DNA of 64,000 bases, from assembly GCA_001586965.3 (NCBI GenBank), contig LUCW03001435.1, positions 1-64,000 on the forward strand. The letters run 5' to 3'. Positions within the stretch are counted from its first letter, which is position 1. Every line of letters starts with the position of its first letter. A program made the translations under genes and the position numbers. The stretch is from Sphaeroforma sirkka. Taxonomy: Eukaryota; Opisthokonta; Ichthyosporea; Ichthyophonida. This document shows, piece by piece, positions 1 to 13,004 of this stretch. The notes beneath the pieces were generated by a model. The model saw only the letters and a program-made list of their open reading frames with translations. It made no database searches and had not been told where the DNA came from.

Positions 1-881
1 CATTGTTTTACCAATCTTTTAGAATGTTAAGATACATGCAAGTTGTTCTGGAGTATTTTGAATACCACATAGTAAAATCTCTACCTTAAATGTGACGCTG
101 TGGATATTAATATCTATTTTTTATATACATACGTATTATATATAATTTGATACTCCGGGACCTGCTATGATTACATAGCCCCCCGCCAACTCTAAGCCAC
201 GGATTTGATGTTGCCGATGCATCTTCGAGGTGAAAGAGCGAAAAAAAGCAGAAAGCAGGAATTGCGGTGTAAACCTAGGATGATGAAGTTTGTAAATACA
301 AACACATATTATGTAGTCATCTTCGTTCGCTTGTCTATTCCGGTTCTGCCATCTTTTCTCTGTTTACGCTTACGCGTCATTCACTTGAGTAATTTATCTC
401 TGTAAAGAGACGACCAAACCTCAATTCCAGTATATGAATGCTTTGCAATCTTACCTGCATCTGGAAGAGGTTGGCCTTATCCTCAGATTCTTATGTAGGC
501 GTTTACGCCACTTCTTACTAATAGATTTTTAAGTAATCTGGATTACCAAAGTCCGACGATGTAAGGTTGTAAACCTCATTGTCCCAAAACAATAATTTTG
601 TAGTATGTAATCCCGTTAACGGATTCTATACCAATGATCTTCTTGAACTCATGTTGTTCAAGGGGCGTAGTATCATCATATCTGCGACAGAGTATGATCT
701 GTTCACTTGGTATTCTAGCCCCGCCCATGTTACGTGCACTGGAGCCATCTACGTTATTAATCTCGTAGGTGTCTGACTTTCGTCATGAACAGAGATTACG
801 TATGGACCTATATAGTAAGAGTACAACTTACCAGTGTCCGTATTTCTCTGGATTATGTTAACATAATCACCTTTTGAAGAA
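1..881. other. Unassigned AT-rich sequence left of element B1
   Basis: No convincing host gene is visible: the short open frames have no recognisable domain. The only hint of coding origin is on the minus strand in the right half, annotated separately. The stretch ends exactly where the family B LTR begins, so it may be the flank of B1 or part of an older element. Confidence 0.5.
430..860 (-). pseudogene. Possible integrase C-terminal remnant of a third LTR element (fossil)
   Basis: Minus-strand translation gives a GPYV-like motif followed by TYEI and then IPSEQI. This resembles the GPY/F module at the end of gypsy integrases (compare GPYVVKARQGQGYEL in family A). Further downstream HEFKKIIGIE and YYKIIVLG recall a chromodomain start. 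The match is short and degenerate, differs from families A and B, and is broken in several places. It could be chance similarity; the call rests on motif order only. Confidence 0.3.
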
Positions 882-1127
882 TGTGGTCAGAATACAAGTA
901 CTTAGATTTATTTGATCATTTTAGGTTTATTACAAGTTTTACAGTTTATCAGAATAATCTGATAAACTGGGTTTTAAGGTTTTGCTGGTTTTACAGCACA
1001 TGACTAATGACTCATTTAAGAGTCAGTCATTTTAGGATTACTGTTTATAATTACTAATAAATGAACAACGTCCCCTCCTGAGGAGAGAGAACGTTGAGAT
1101 ACAGTTATCTCGCGTATACTTACTACA
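882..1127 (+). repeat. Family B LTR (5' LTR of B1)
   Basis: It begins TGTGGTCAGAATAC and ends CTTACTACA, giving TG...CA termini with short inverted ends (TGTGGT / ACTACA). The same unit occurs at 11475-11727 (+) and 39313-39558 (-). It contains a chain of inverted repeats (CAGTTTATCAGA with TCTGATAAACTG; TGACTC with GAGTCA; AACGT with ACGTT; GAGATA with TATCTC) and an AATAAA poly(A)-like signal. The 39313-39558 copy lies downstream of B pol behind a G-run, which shows it is the LTR of family B. Confidence 0.85.
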
Positions 1128-2720
1128 TTTTTTAACTTACCATAGAAGTTGTTAGTTTATTAGTAATTACAGAGAAAGCTACAGAATATGAATTAGTCAG
1201 TAGCTGGCACATATTTTTTTTTTGTTATAAGTATAACAATTGAAAGACAATGCGAACAGAGAATGTCGCATCAAAATGAACGATTTAGATTATCCGGTCG
1301 TTGGATTAACGACGTGTAGACGACGAGGATGAAGAAAGAATCTACTAATACGAGTGAAACCGAAGAGCGAACATTCCAATCAAGCAGAACATTAGCCAGG
1401 GTCAACAAGGAAGGTCTCAAGACGATCAAATGACGAAATCAGTGAATCAACCAGAATCCACAGATAAGTAGTCATGTGTGAGTACAGGTAGGAAGGTTGT
1501 TTTCAGTGTGAGACAAGTACAAATTGAATTGCAAGCTAATGAGCTTAACTTGTATTTAAGTTGTTAGAAGAAAGTTCTTTAGGATCCACAGTAGTAGAGA
1601 TGGGAGATGTACATGGTTAGTACCGACTCGGTTAATATGATGACGCAAAGAATCAGCGGCATACTAGATTATTTTTTACAAAGTTTTAAGAATGGGAAAG
1701 GTAAAAGACACAACGATAAATAGATATTAGACAACACGTCAAAATAGCGTGGGTCCTAAGAACGTGAGCAGATCGATGACTTAAGTAATGAAATGGAATG
1801 GCAAGACATGTGCATCAAATGGCACTACACAACTAAGTAGGAGTTAGGATTCTAAAAGGGTTATTTATTGGGATTATGACTTATAAACGAATAGACCGGT
1901 GTGTTTATTTAGAATAGTTTACTTAGATCTGGCTACGATAAATACCGACGAAGTAAAAGAAGAAATAACTATCTAGGTGAAGCCAACTACGATCAGAATT
2001 GCATATAGGGTGAATTAGATAAATTAGATCGACGGAAGGGATATAAGGAAGCATACAGAGACACAAGTAAGCACCTGTGAGTTATTAGGAGCATATAAGG
2101 GTGGGGGCGCACATAACACGAACGATGCAAGTAAATACAAGGTTAAAATTGTGAAAATGATATGCGAACACACTCAAATCACTAGAACTTCCAGATAAAT
2201 CAGGTCAACGGAGAGGATCAACAGTATGCACAGAAGGTGTGGTTGACGGCAGCTTAGTTTAGGAGTGCAATAACGAGCAATCGTTCTTAGATCGAGAAGC
2301 ATATTCCAACAGCCGCAACAGCACATGACAAGGACATCACGGGTAAGAAGAGTAAAAGAGGAGCGATGAGGGAAGTTCCCAACAGGGTCCTGCGAATAGG
2401 CCGTCATTAGGCCGGAGCAAGAGCTGGCGAGGAGTAGAACAAGAAGTGGCTCCGACTAATGAGGCACTCAACCATATGTTATTGTGGGATGAAGAGTAAG
2501 ACAGCTGGTAGTGTTAGAGTAGATAGACTATCCACACTACTGATGTTAGTGTAGGAAATGAACCAGTCACGAGGGAACCCACGAGTTCCTCGGAGATCGA
2601 TGTCGAGACGTTATGTGTTTGAAGGATGAAATTTAATAGAAAATGGATATTTATATTCAGTACTCTATCAGTTCATTCGCACACATTTCTAGTTCTCCAT
2701 TGACAAACAACTCACCAACC
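1128..2720 (+). other. Untranslated leader of family B (B1)
   Basis: This stretch between the LTR and gag contains no conserved sense open frame. It is repeated at 11728-13004 in B2 in a shorter form, and its last part recurs before the second gag copy at 14307-14506. An antisense open frame of about 77 codons is shared by B1 and B2 but has no recognisable domain and is probably incidental. Right after the LTR the sequence is T-rich and then AACTTACC, with no TGG-type primer binding site. Confidence 0.7.
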
Positions 2721-4052
2721 ATGTCTACCCCCCGCCAAAGTCGTGTAGACAGCAACTCTTGAATCCTGAGCGCCGCAAGGAAGATGATATCGACCGACGT
2801 GGAACTAAATGTCGTCAGTCCCATACGGAACGCTCCGCTCCGCATTCAGGTCAGGCTCTGGAGGGGCAACAACAGACACATCTTGGGGCTCCACACATTA
2901 TTTCCGCGGACGACAAACAGCCACCAACAGCAAACAAAAATGGACCTGCACAATCTGACGAGGATGTCATATTCGAGGGTGAGACCAAGGAAGTACCCGA
3001 CCTGCGTGCGGACAGTAGTCAGACTTTTATTGGTGAACAGGTAGCCAGTGAAGGGCTGTCCCCTCGTTCGTCTCTGGATACTCCAGGGGCCTTATTTCCC
3101 AGTAATGACCCAGCACGCCTCCCACCTAACAAGCGGAAGCGTCACAGGGAACCGTACCAACAACAAGGAAACGGCACGGGAACAATCGTCAGCTCAGAAA
3201 CTCACGGAGCTGATGACACAACAACAGTCTCTCTTTGAAAAATACGAACAGAGATTACAGCGCATAAACGCCGGACGAACTACAATAGGGCCGGCCGCTA
3301 AGGAGAGTTCTTCTGACGCACACGAACGGGTACAGGCAGTACCAGAGGACGAAGACAGACCCTACCTTCCGAATTCAAGACTGTAAGCGTCCGTTTTATG
3401 GACTCGGGTACAAATCACCAGGGTCAGAGGACAGTTCAACCGAGGAGGAGGATACTCTGTCTGCCAGTGAGAACACACCAACTTTTTAAGAGTTCGCACA
3501 TGAACAAGTATTAGCCAGGCAGAACCCTCATGGGTGGAGGAGGCGGTGAAGAATAGACAGGAGCGATTAAGTACGAACCCGCGCCAACAACAGCAACGCC
3601 AGGGGGCCGAGAAAGAAGCCCAGGGAATATATACAGACACCTAAACGGCAAGAGAAGGAGACATCACAGTGCCTCCGCCTACACCGGCTAGTATCGAGAA
3701 AAGCCGACAGGCGCTACACGCACGGATACTACATTTAAGTGACGAGCTATGCCAAGCAATCGAGGAGAATAACACGGCTCGAGCTGAGAGCTACATTAGA
3801 GTCCCGACCGGTAGAGAAGCGTCCCGTACCTTCACCACGTACGTGGCCTGATTGGCCGTCGAACAGATACTACCTACATAATATTATGGAACGGGACACA
3901 AGAGGGGCTCTCCTCGAGGCTTTCAAGAACGCACAAATCGCAGGGGCTGGACGAGAGTTGGAACCTTACATGGTTTCATAAGGTACTATCTTACTTCAAG
4001 GCGGAGAAGTCAACACTGGACTACATCCGCGACAACTCTGAACGGTTGAAGA
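2721..4052 (+). pseudogene. gag-like region of B1 (fossil)
   Basis: This is the N-terminal part of the family B gag: a charged, disordered-looking region with LNPERRKEDD, GTKRRQSHTERSA and FEGETKEVPDLRAD. It is followed by the region with RTWPDWPSNRYYL and RDTRGALLEAFKNAQI that is also present in family A gag. It is cut by the insertion of A1 at 4053. Several breaks; not a functional gene. Confidence 0.75.
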
Positions 4053-4232
4053 TGTGGTAAAAGTCCCTTAAACCACTATCAGTGTGGAGTTAGAATTAGT
4101 TTACAATTAATTCACACGAGGTGAATTATTTGTAGACCACGTAGACAATCAAATATAAGAATAAATACACCGCACTGAGCCTCAGGGAGACTCAGTAGGT
4201 TTTAGTATCGTATTTTGATGTGTTTTACTACA
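4053..4232 (+). repeat. Family A LTR (5' LTR of A1)
   Basis: TGTGGTAAAAG...TTTACTACA, 180 bp, near-identical to the other family A LTRs in the window. It contains the hairpins shared by the family and an ATATAAGAATAAATA stretch that could serve as TATA-like and poly(A)-like signals. Confidence 0.85.
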
Positions 4233-6259
4233 TTTTTTTACGACTAGTTACTTTAGGTGTATTATTCGATTTTATCTCGAGGATAATAGTGGACGGAGAA
4301 GTTCATTTTATTGACGAATTACAGGAGTTGATCTCCCTCAGAACCGGGTAGCTGAAAGGAGCTTGTAAAGTACGACAGGAGCAAAGTCTTCCGAGCACAG
4401 ATAAGGGGAGTTGATCTCCCTCAGAACCGTGGATAGCCGAAAGGAGCTGCAGCAATTATTATTATAAATCTACAGACCTTGCAGTAATAATGCAGAAATT
4501 AACAGGTGCAATTACGACTGATGAGCATTTTATTTCTTCCGAGCACAGATAAGTGAAAAGAAATCCCCACCTTCCGTTTTGCTCGGTTTTTGATACGTTT
4601 GCGTGATTTTCATATATATTTATATATTTTATATTTTTATGCATATATTTAAAAATTATTTTAAATCTAGAGCAAATTGGAGTGATTAGTAATATATGCA
4701 ATTTTTAGCATTTTTTATTTCTAAATTTTTATAGATTAATTAGTCATCCGACCATTTCCCAACAACCATTCATTCTTCTTTTGATTTTTTAATCCATCTT
4801 CGGTCCGAAAATCCAGATACTTCAATTCCAATGCGACTTTTCAGGCCGTCGTTGACAATCAAGGCCTCCCTCTGACTAATTAGCAGTCATAGGACGTTTG
4901 AACAATGTTTTGACTGGCCTAGTCAATCCACACAACACGAACATGATGCAGTATCGCAGTTAGGGGTATAGAAGAACGTAATTTGGCGTAGAGAAGGTCG
5001 ATATGGCAGATTTTCATAGGTGTAGGCGAGTACAGCGACGACAAAGGGCAGATAGAGGTGATCAAGAAAAGCAGGTAGCAATGTAGAATCGACAGTGTCA
5101 GGCGACGTAGAATGGAAACGTGTGAATTAAGCGCGCGTGAGACAGGTAGCAATGCAGAAGAGGAGCTAGGCACAGTTTGGGAGAAACTGAGACAAAAAAA
5201 ATGCGATTTCAACTCGTATTTTCAACAAATATCAACTACAGGAGCAAGTTTTGGTAATCAATTGGCTAGACGAAAAGACTGGCATGGTTAGAAGATCGAT
5301 TTTTCGAAAATATCTCGGAGTCGAATGTTCGCCATCGTTGCATGCGCGAACTTCGATGGTCACGAAACATAGGAAAAAAATTTATCACGGGGTGTCAGAA
5401 CCCACGACCAACACACAACTAGAAGACATATTTACCGATGTTACATTTTTCATTATATATATATATATATACATATATATAGTTAAATTTCCATTCTAGA
5501 GAGAAAGGAAGTCAACGTAAGTGAATCAGCCGTAGGACCAACATAGCCTGGTACGGTTGTATGATTGTTGGTGAAAACTAAGGAGAACGTTATCACCGAC
5601 GTATAAGGCGAATCGTCAAGATGCAGCGGACTCTTGCAAGGAACAGAAGAAATAGTACATGCAAGAGTAGACGGCACTTATCAGGCATCGTGCAAGTACA
5701 CTCAAGTTGGTTTGAATAGGAATTTGTTTTGGTTTTCCAACTTCATAACCGATGTAACTACCTTGGGCTTCAAGGTTATTCTTGGGAACCTTGACCTGAA
5801 CTTCCTGGCTGCAGGCCTCGGATTTGATTGATGTTGGAGTACAGTGGTCCGAAGGTTGGATTAAAGGAGCATTCAGAACGCTAGAACACGACAGGCGGTT
5901 GATCATTGAACACGCTTCGAGTCTATCAGCAACTCTTAATTACTCCTATAGGCAGAGCAAAGGAGAGCAAAACGAGTACTCATTAACAAAAACCAACCCA
6001 AACAAAATGATTAGCAATCATTAAGGAACAAGGTGTATTCGAGCGCAACGAGTTTTCGGGGACCCGCAAGCAGACCTTGTAGACATCAACATGATTCAAT
6101 GATAATTAGCTATTTTGGTATCACGAGAGGAGAACGGCGGAAGAAAGTGTGTAACACAAATGGCTGAAGTCAACTATTATATAATAGCCGACACTCCTTC
6201 AATCTGGACCAACTATTCATCAACAACACAAAGCCATACATCGAAGTCTTAACATCAAG
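4233..6259 (+). other. Leader of A1
   Basis: Long non-coding leader matching that of A6. It includes one partial and one fuller unit of the 'ctccctcagaacc' repeat around 4320-4450, an AT-rich part, a (TA)n tract near 5452-5482 and the segment with the tRNA-like box B relic. Antisense open frames here (for example 4919-5212) recur in every copy because the leader itself is repeated; I do not regard them as genes. Confidence 0.7.
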
Positions 6260-8344
6260 ATGCCTATGCGTCCAGCACCTTGTAGCCCTCGACGCACTCG
6301 TCGCGACGGCAAAAGCAACCCAGAGATCTTTGTCAGATTTCGAGCAGACCCACCAAGGAGGCACAGCTTCTTCGCGCCAGACAGTAGCATCGCGTCGAAG
6401 AGATGAACAACCGCGATATGAACAGACAGACCAAGACGTGGGCCAGGCAGCAAGCAGGCGACATCAGTTGGGGCACGGGTCTCGCTTATCGGCAAGAGGG
6501 GAGAGCAGATCCAGAAGACAGTGAGGTGCAATTTGTGATTAGGCATACTAGTCGTTCAAAGTCTGCTGAACCAGCAGCTGAGCGACACAGGGTAGCCAAT
6601 GTCCGAGGTACTTCGGGCATTCATTCAGCGGGTGATAGACCGCATTCATGGCAGCCTTTTCACCGAGCACCTGAACGAGATTTCACTCGAAAGCGAACTC
6701 GATCGGGGAGTTTTTTACCAGTGCAAGTCAGGATTCCCTCGCAGGCAACGGGATGAGCGACAAGTCCAACGGCATAGAAATATGTCAGGGGTGGGCCACG
6801 GGCACTCGTCAGCAAAACTCTGACGAAATCAGGGGCCGACAGCTAGAGCAATATTTGAGCGACCCACATGGGGATTATCGTAGGGAAGCCGAACGAGAAC
6901 AACTACGTAGACGATGGGAACTCAGCCGACAGCACCGAGACTTCGCGCGATCGATACAGGATATGCGCAAGGCTAGTTACGTTGACGACGGTAAGCGCAA
7001 GTATAGTGACGTCGACGACGGTAAGCGCAAAGTCTAGTGATGTCGACGACGGTAATGTTCATGGCAGCAGAAAACGACCGCACAAAGACGAACAGGCGAG
7101 AGAGCCGATCATGACACCAGCGCAGTGGAACGAGCATCGCCGAGCCATGTGTCAACGCCTCGAAGGGAAGATATCTTTCTTTGTGGATGAACTTTGTCGA
7201 GCACAGGGAAACTACGATGTCCCAAGATGTACATTACTAACGTCCACGATCGATACACTGAAAGGAGCGTTGAATACTCAATTGGAAGCTATCAGGAAGA
7301 ACAGAGCTCCGGAGCCACGGACATGGCCCGATTGGCCTTTAGACCGTTATCAATTAAGCAGCACAGCCGATAGAGACACACGAGGGGCGCTAGAAGAGGC
7401 ACTGAAGAACGCCCATGTCTCAGGACTAGATGAGTCGTGGATGGTACGTTGGTTCTATAAGGTACTCATACATTTTAAGGCAGCAAAGGCCACAATTGAC
7501 TATCTCCGTGACAACCATAATGAGCTGAGGGTATATCCGGCGGAACAGGTCATAGACCAAATCTGTCAACATGAGAGCAAGGCCACCGTAGACCCTACCT
7601 TTAAGAAGTTGGCGAAGAAGGGTAATCCCGCACCAAGGGTGTAGAGTCAGCCAGGGAACATTTGAACAAGATTGTGGAAGTTCACAAGAGAGCCTGGGAG
7701 CGAGCAGATAAGGGCAAGGACTTTCCTAAGCGGTTGCTTAATCACTGCCCTCATACAGGCCCTCGAGGACCTGACAGGTAATATGACGTATGAACGCACG
7801 CTACAACACCACATAGGTTGGGACCACCTGGAGACTGAAGACCTTCTCCGCATTTTAAAATCCAGACATACAAGAAACCGATGCCATCCTCAGACAACGG
7901 GTACGGACACAGATGAATGTGGGGATAGGCGTAGACAGTTTCCAGCCCAACAACGAGATCGTAATTTGAATACGAATACAGGAGGAGGCAGCACACAACG
8001 CACAAGCACGTCTACGACCACCACGTGTTACGCGTGCAGAGCGGGTGCCCCACCCAGTTTCAGGCATATATCATCCTGCAAGCACTACCAGTCGAACAAA
8101 AAGGGTTGGATTCACATCCAGCTCGGGCCGAGGATTTAAGCAAGGCGTATCCTTCGATAAGAGTTTGCCCGCGGTCAACACCATTACGGCTCTAACAGAC
8201 TCGGACGACCAGCAAACGGAGCAGGAGGAGACCACGCCTACAGACACACACATTGCTTCCATACTGGCACACCCAGACGAAATCGAACAGGGTGAGTTAG
8301 AAGAGGATGCAACGTGGGAAACCATAGGCAGCGATCAGGAATAG
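6260..8344 (+). pseudogene. gag region of A1 (fossil)
   Basis: Matches the gag of A6 and A3 along its whole length: SDFEQTHQGG start, VDDGKRK repeats, RTWPDWPLDRYQL, a non-canonical zinc knuckle near 8030-8090 and the shared TAG end. Broken by several changes; fossil copy. Confidence 0.75.
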
Positions 8345-10830
8345 GACGTAAGGGTGTCGGATGTAGATGCAACTTTAGTTTTCCCGTCTAGCACACCTGT
8401 GATACTATCGATCAAAGATCCATTACTTTCAATGGACAATCGAGTATTCATATCCATCCTGATTAACGGTAAGACATGCAGGGCGTTAGTGGATTCTGGG
8501 GCAAACAGAAGTTGCATTGATTCGACATCCGCACACGATTGGGGATTGCAAATTAAGTCGGCTCCGAGGGATCCTATATATACCTAGCTGAGCTGATCGT
8601 AGTCTTCGTACACGGCGAATAGGCTCAACCGTACAAACTCCAGTACGATATGGTCTAGAGCTCACAGAACAGTCTTTCGAGCTAATGAATCTACCACCGG
8701 CTATCGACGCGATCGTAGGCCAGGATCTTATGCCTGGCTTAGGGCTATACGTGGGAGGCCTTCAATCGCCATTCTCACCCATAGATCCAACGGAGCTAGA
8801 CAAACTATTGGAACCAATACCGTTTGAGACGACCACCAGATTTGACCGAGGAAACCGGTGTTCGCCTGGAACTAGACAAGGAACTGAGGGACAATGACGG
8901 TATTCGAGAAAAGGACAGGTGCAGACTGGAAGGAGGCGAAGTTAGATTGCCAGTGACACCAGATCAAGCTGCAAGGATGCGGAAGGCAGTAAGGAACTTT
9001 GTAGCAGACAAATGGATACCATGGGTAGATAGACAGGTGCAGAAGTGGATTCAAGATTTGGTCATAGTTCAAAGGGATACAGCCACTTCCGTCAACTTAC
9101 CCTTGCTCGCCGTGCCAGAGTATACTCAATCTGGAGAACTAAAGAAAGTGCGAGTGTGTTTTGGACCTCAGAGCGGTGAATGCATTAATACCGGCGGATC
9201 AGTTCATTATTCCCCGTATCAACGACATCATTGGTAACATCAAAGGGAAGAGATATTACACGACATTGGATCTAACCGCAGCGTACCATCGACTCCCAAT
9301 TCACCCTGATTCTCAGTATCTATTCAGTTTCACACATGGCAAAAGCCAGTATTCCTTTACATCAGCGCCATTTGGACTACACACACTGACGCAGCAGTTT
9401 CAGCGTACACTGAGTGTGATATTGCAAGGACTTCCGGCACACCACTACCTGGACGACATCGTAATAGCAACAGATGACTACGAGAGGAACACGTACGAGT
9501 AGTGAAAGAGGTCATTCGGCGGCTGACGTACCACAGTTTCAAGCTAAACCCTTCAAAATGTCATTTTGCAGTCAAAGAAGTCATGATCCTAGGGAAGCAG
9601 TATCGAAGGCCGGAATGATATTTGCCATGAAAGCAGGCCAAGCTGATTGACAGCCAACCCCGAAGAAGTACAAAGACATTGCATCGGCCTTGGGATTAGC
9701 CAACTTTCTTCACGAGCACCTACCAAACTTTGCATCGCGGTAGTTGCCCCACAAACTCGGCAGAAGACTGAAGCCTAAGGAAATCATTGGAACGTTACGT
9801 TGATGAACAGAGACACCAGCAAGCTTGGGATGCCATGAAGCAAGCCATAGTTGAGGCAGTAGTGTTGAAATTTCCCGTCGACGAAGTACCTTTACAACTC
9901 GAAACGGATGCAAGCGACTACGGTATTGGAGGTGCATTGTTCCAGACCATAGAAGGGAAAGCAATACCTAATGTTCTTCAGCAAGACCCTCAACGCAGCA
10001 CAGCGCAATTACATAACACCCATGAAGGGATGGTGGCCTTGGTATATGGTCTCACACACTTCCGGGATCATCTCGAAGGTCAACGCTTTCAGTCAGTGTT
10101 GACTGATCACAAGGCTTTGGTGTATATGAACACACAGCTAAAGCTGAATCCGATGCTACAACGATGGCATCACATCATAGCGCCGTCTTTCATTTTACTA
10201 TCTCGACATCCGGGTATAAAGAACGTGTTACCAGACGCGTGGTCTAGGCTTCATGAGGGAACTGTTGAGACTGAGGACCCGGAGGTACTATCATATGCAG
10301 AATGTTGGCAACTTTTTACAGACTACTTTGAGCAAGCGCAGAGGTGGATTATGGGTGAGAATAATGTCGATGTCTTTGCTTCGCATCAGGACCATCATTT
10401 GCCACGCTACTACACCGACGATGACAGGGGGAGAGCGTTTGCACATTGTTGGAAGGATATAGACGGATGGATGAACCCACCATGGAGATTAATCCATAGA
10501 ATGTTGCGCAAGATACGATCAGAGAGGGCCACAGCTACGGTGTGTCTACCGTGGGCGCCCCACGAGCCTTGGTTCCAGTTATTCAAGTCGCTTCTACAAA
10601 GAGACCCAGTATTAGTTCAAGGACACAGCTCACTTCTTTCCTCAAATACGGAAAGTATGCGAGTGGCAAGGCACCATGGGGTCACACAGTCATTGCCAGA
10701 GTAGGCCCACGCAAGTACTTTACAGCCTTCCAGCGACGTGATGTCAGCACGATTGAGATATGCAGAACCGTCCTCAGTATCGAAAGTCACCCCATTAGAT
10801 ACGTCTCGGCTAGTATCGATCGAGACCCAT
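8345..10830 (+). pseudogene. pol region of A1: protease, RT, RNase H, Dam-like (fossil)
   Basis: Visible motifs in order are the protease VDSGANRSC, the RT YLDDIVIA, the RNase H LETDASDYGIGGALF and TDHKALVYMNTQ, then the Dam-like domain with DVFASHQ and GWMNPPW. Integrase is mostly absent because the copy fades out near 10830. Heavily broken. Confidence 0.7.
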
Positions 10831-11474
10831 GAAGTAGCTTCATGACGGATTTCAACCATGAAGCAGATAGTTTCCAGCATGAGTAACAGCATACAATACG
10901 CTTCAAAGTCCGTCACACAGCTCACAGCGCTAACCATTACATGTGATCAGAAGTCTCATCAATAGCAGAAAACAGAGATGAAGCCTCACTCTCAGCAGAA
11001 CGTACATGATGTGGTCATCAAAGTTTTATTTAATATCACTTATCTACAGTTAGGAGGATAAATAATCATTCACCTGATATGTTTTCAGATTTGTACCCGA
11101 GGATTATAATGGAACCTATAAAAATCCGTAGTATCACTGTTGTAAACTGACATGACTCCAACTTGAAACAATAAAACGAAGTAAACAAGAACTAGTGACA
11201 TCATATATTTTTGAATAAAATGAACTTATCGGATTTCCCATTTAAGATACATATTTGACAGAGGATTGTATGATGCTCAACGAATAAATATATTTTAATC
11301 TATATGATACAACTTTAGAGACGAAATAGATATGAAGGATAAATTTCTGCATGCAGGAAGAGCGAGAGTCGATAACAGAACACGATTCGTTACGCTTGAC
11401 TAAGTACTCTTTGTCTTTGCACCGTATGCATATCGTCCTTTTACTACAACGCGCACATAGAGACCTCAGAGACA
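10600..11474. other. Mixed tail of A1 and unassigned AT-rich stretch
   Basis: From about 10600 to 11050, short pieces recognisable as family A pol (such as ATGACGGATT and CACACAGCTCAC) alternate with unrelated sequence. From about 11050 to 11474 I recognise nothing: the sequence is AT-rich without a domain-bearing frame. The family B LTR starts at 11475. Confidence 0.5.
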
Positions 11475-11727
11475 TGTGGTCAGAATACAAGTACTTAGAT
11501 TTAGATTTGATTAGTTTAGGTTTTTATTACAAGTTTTACAGTTTATAAGAATAATCTGATAAACTGGGTTTTAGGTTTTTTGCTGGTTTTACAGCACATG
11601 ACTAATGACTCATTTAAGAGTCAGTCATTTTAGGATTACTGTTTATAATTATTAATAAATGAACAACGTCACCCCCTCCTGAGGAGGAGAACGTTGAGAT
11701 ACAGTTATCTCGCGTATACTTACTACA
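11475..11727 (+). repeat. Family B LTR (5' LTR of B2)
   Basis: TGTGGTCAG...CTTACTACA, 253 bp, near-identical to 882-1127 and to the reverse complement of 39313-39558. It has the same four inverted repeats and the AATAAA signal. Confidence 0.85.
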
Positions 11728-13004
11728 TTTTTAACTTACCATAGAAGTTGTTAGTTTATTAGTAATTACAGAGAAAGCTACAGAATATGAATTAGTCAGT
11801 AGCTGGCACATATTTTTTTGGTATAAATATAACAATTGAAAGACAATGCGAACAGAGAATGTCGCATCAAAATGAACGATTTAGATTATCCGAACCGGTC
11901 GTTGGATTAACGACGTGATTGGACGACGAGGATGAAAGAAAGAATCTACTACTAATACGAGTGAACCCGAAGAGCAAACATTCCAATCAAGCAGAAGAAC
12001 ATTAGCCAGGGTCAACAAGGAAGGTCTCACGACGATCAAATGACGAAATCAGACAATCAGTCAGAATCCACAGATAAGTAGTCATGTGTGAGTACAGGTA
12101 GGAAGGTTGTTTTTAGTGATGGGAGACAAGTACAAATTGAATTGCAAGCTAATGAGCTTAAATTGTATTTAAGAAGTTGTTAGAAGAAAGTTCTTTAGGA
12201 TCCACAGTAGTGTAGTAGAGATGGGAGATGTACATGGTTAGTACCAACTCGGTTAGTACGATGACGCAAAAGAATCAGCGGCATACTAGATTATTTTACA
12301 AAAGTTTTCAGAATGGGATATTAGGAAGCATACAGAGACACAAGTAAGCACCTGTGAGTTATTAGGAGCATATAAGGGTGGGGGCGCACATAACACGAAC
12401 GATGCAAGTAAATACAAGGTTAAATTGTGAAAATGATATGCAGAACACACTCAAATCACTAGAACTTCCAGATAAATCAGGTCAACGGAGAGGATCAACA
12501 GTATGCACAGAAGGTGTGGTTGACGGCAGCTTAGTTTAGGAGTGCAATAACGAGCAATCGTTCTTAGATCGAGAAGCATATTCCAACAACCGCAACAGCA
12601 CATGACAAGGACATCACGGGTAAGAAGAGTAAAAAAGAGGAGCGATGAGGGAAGTTCCCAACAGGGTCCTGCGGATAGGCCGTCATTAGGCCGGAGCAAG
12701 AGCTGGCGAGGAGTAGAACAAGAAGTGGCTCCGACTAATGAGGCACTCAACCATATGTTATTGTGGGATGAAGAGTAAGACAGCTGGTAGTGTTAGAGTA
12801 GATAGACTATCCACACTACTGATGTTAGTGTAGTGTAGGAAATGAAACAGTCACGAGGGAACCCACGAGTTCCTCGGAGATCGATGTCGAAACGTTATGT
12901 GTTTGAAGGATGAAATTTAATAGAAAATGGATATTTATATTCAGTACTCTATCAGTTCATTCGCACACATTTCTAGTTCTCCATTGACAAACAACTCACC
13001 AACC
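11728..13004 (+). other. Leader of B2
   Basis: Non-coding leader matching 1128-2720 of B1 but shorter. It starts T-rich right after the LTR and leads into the gag start at about 13005. No sense gene was found. Confidence 0.7.

Larger units (their letters stand above)
882..4052 (+). mobile_element. Ty3/gypsy family B copy B1: 5' LTR, leader and part of gag (fossil)
   Basis: The element consists of a 246-bp LTR (882-1127), a leader (1128-2720) and a gag-like region from about 2721. It stops where the LTR of A1 begins at 4053, and the rest of B1 is not found on the far side of A1. It is identified by near-identity of LTR, leader and gag start with B2 and of gag with B3. Broken: several breaks in gag and no pol. 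The insertion of A1 into its gag is visible, because the flank at 4052 matches the uninterrupted B3 gag near 30495. Confidence 0.8.
4053..11050 (+). mobile_element. Ty3/gypsy family A copy A1, inserted in B1 gag (fossil)
   Basis: The parts are a 5' LTR (4053-4232), leader (4233-6259), gag region (6260-8344) and pol region (8345 to about 10830). Pol fades into mixed sequence near 11050, and no 3' LTR is present. All parts match A2, A3 and A6. This is the most damaged long A copy, with well over a dozen breaks. It sits in B1 gag in the same orientation; because its 3' end is missing, no target duplication can be read. Confidence 0.8.

Noticed and set aside
4919-5212. Antisense frame of up to 97 codons recurring in five family A leaders
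   Set aside because: It is conserved only because the leader is repeated; there is no start context, domain or coding pattern, and its length varies between copies.
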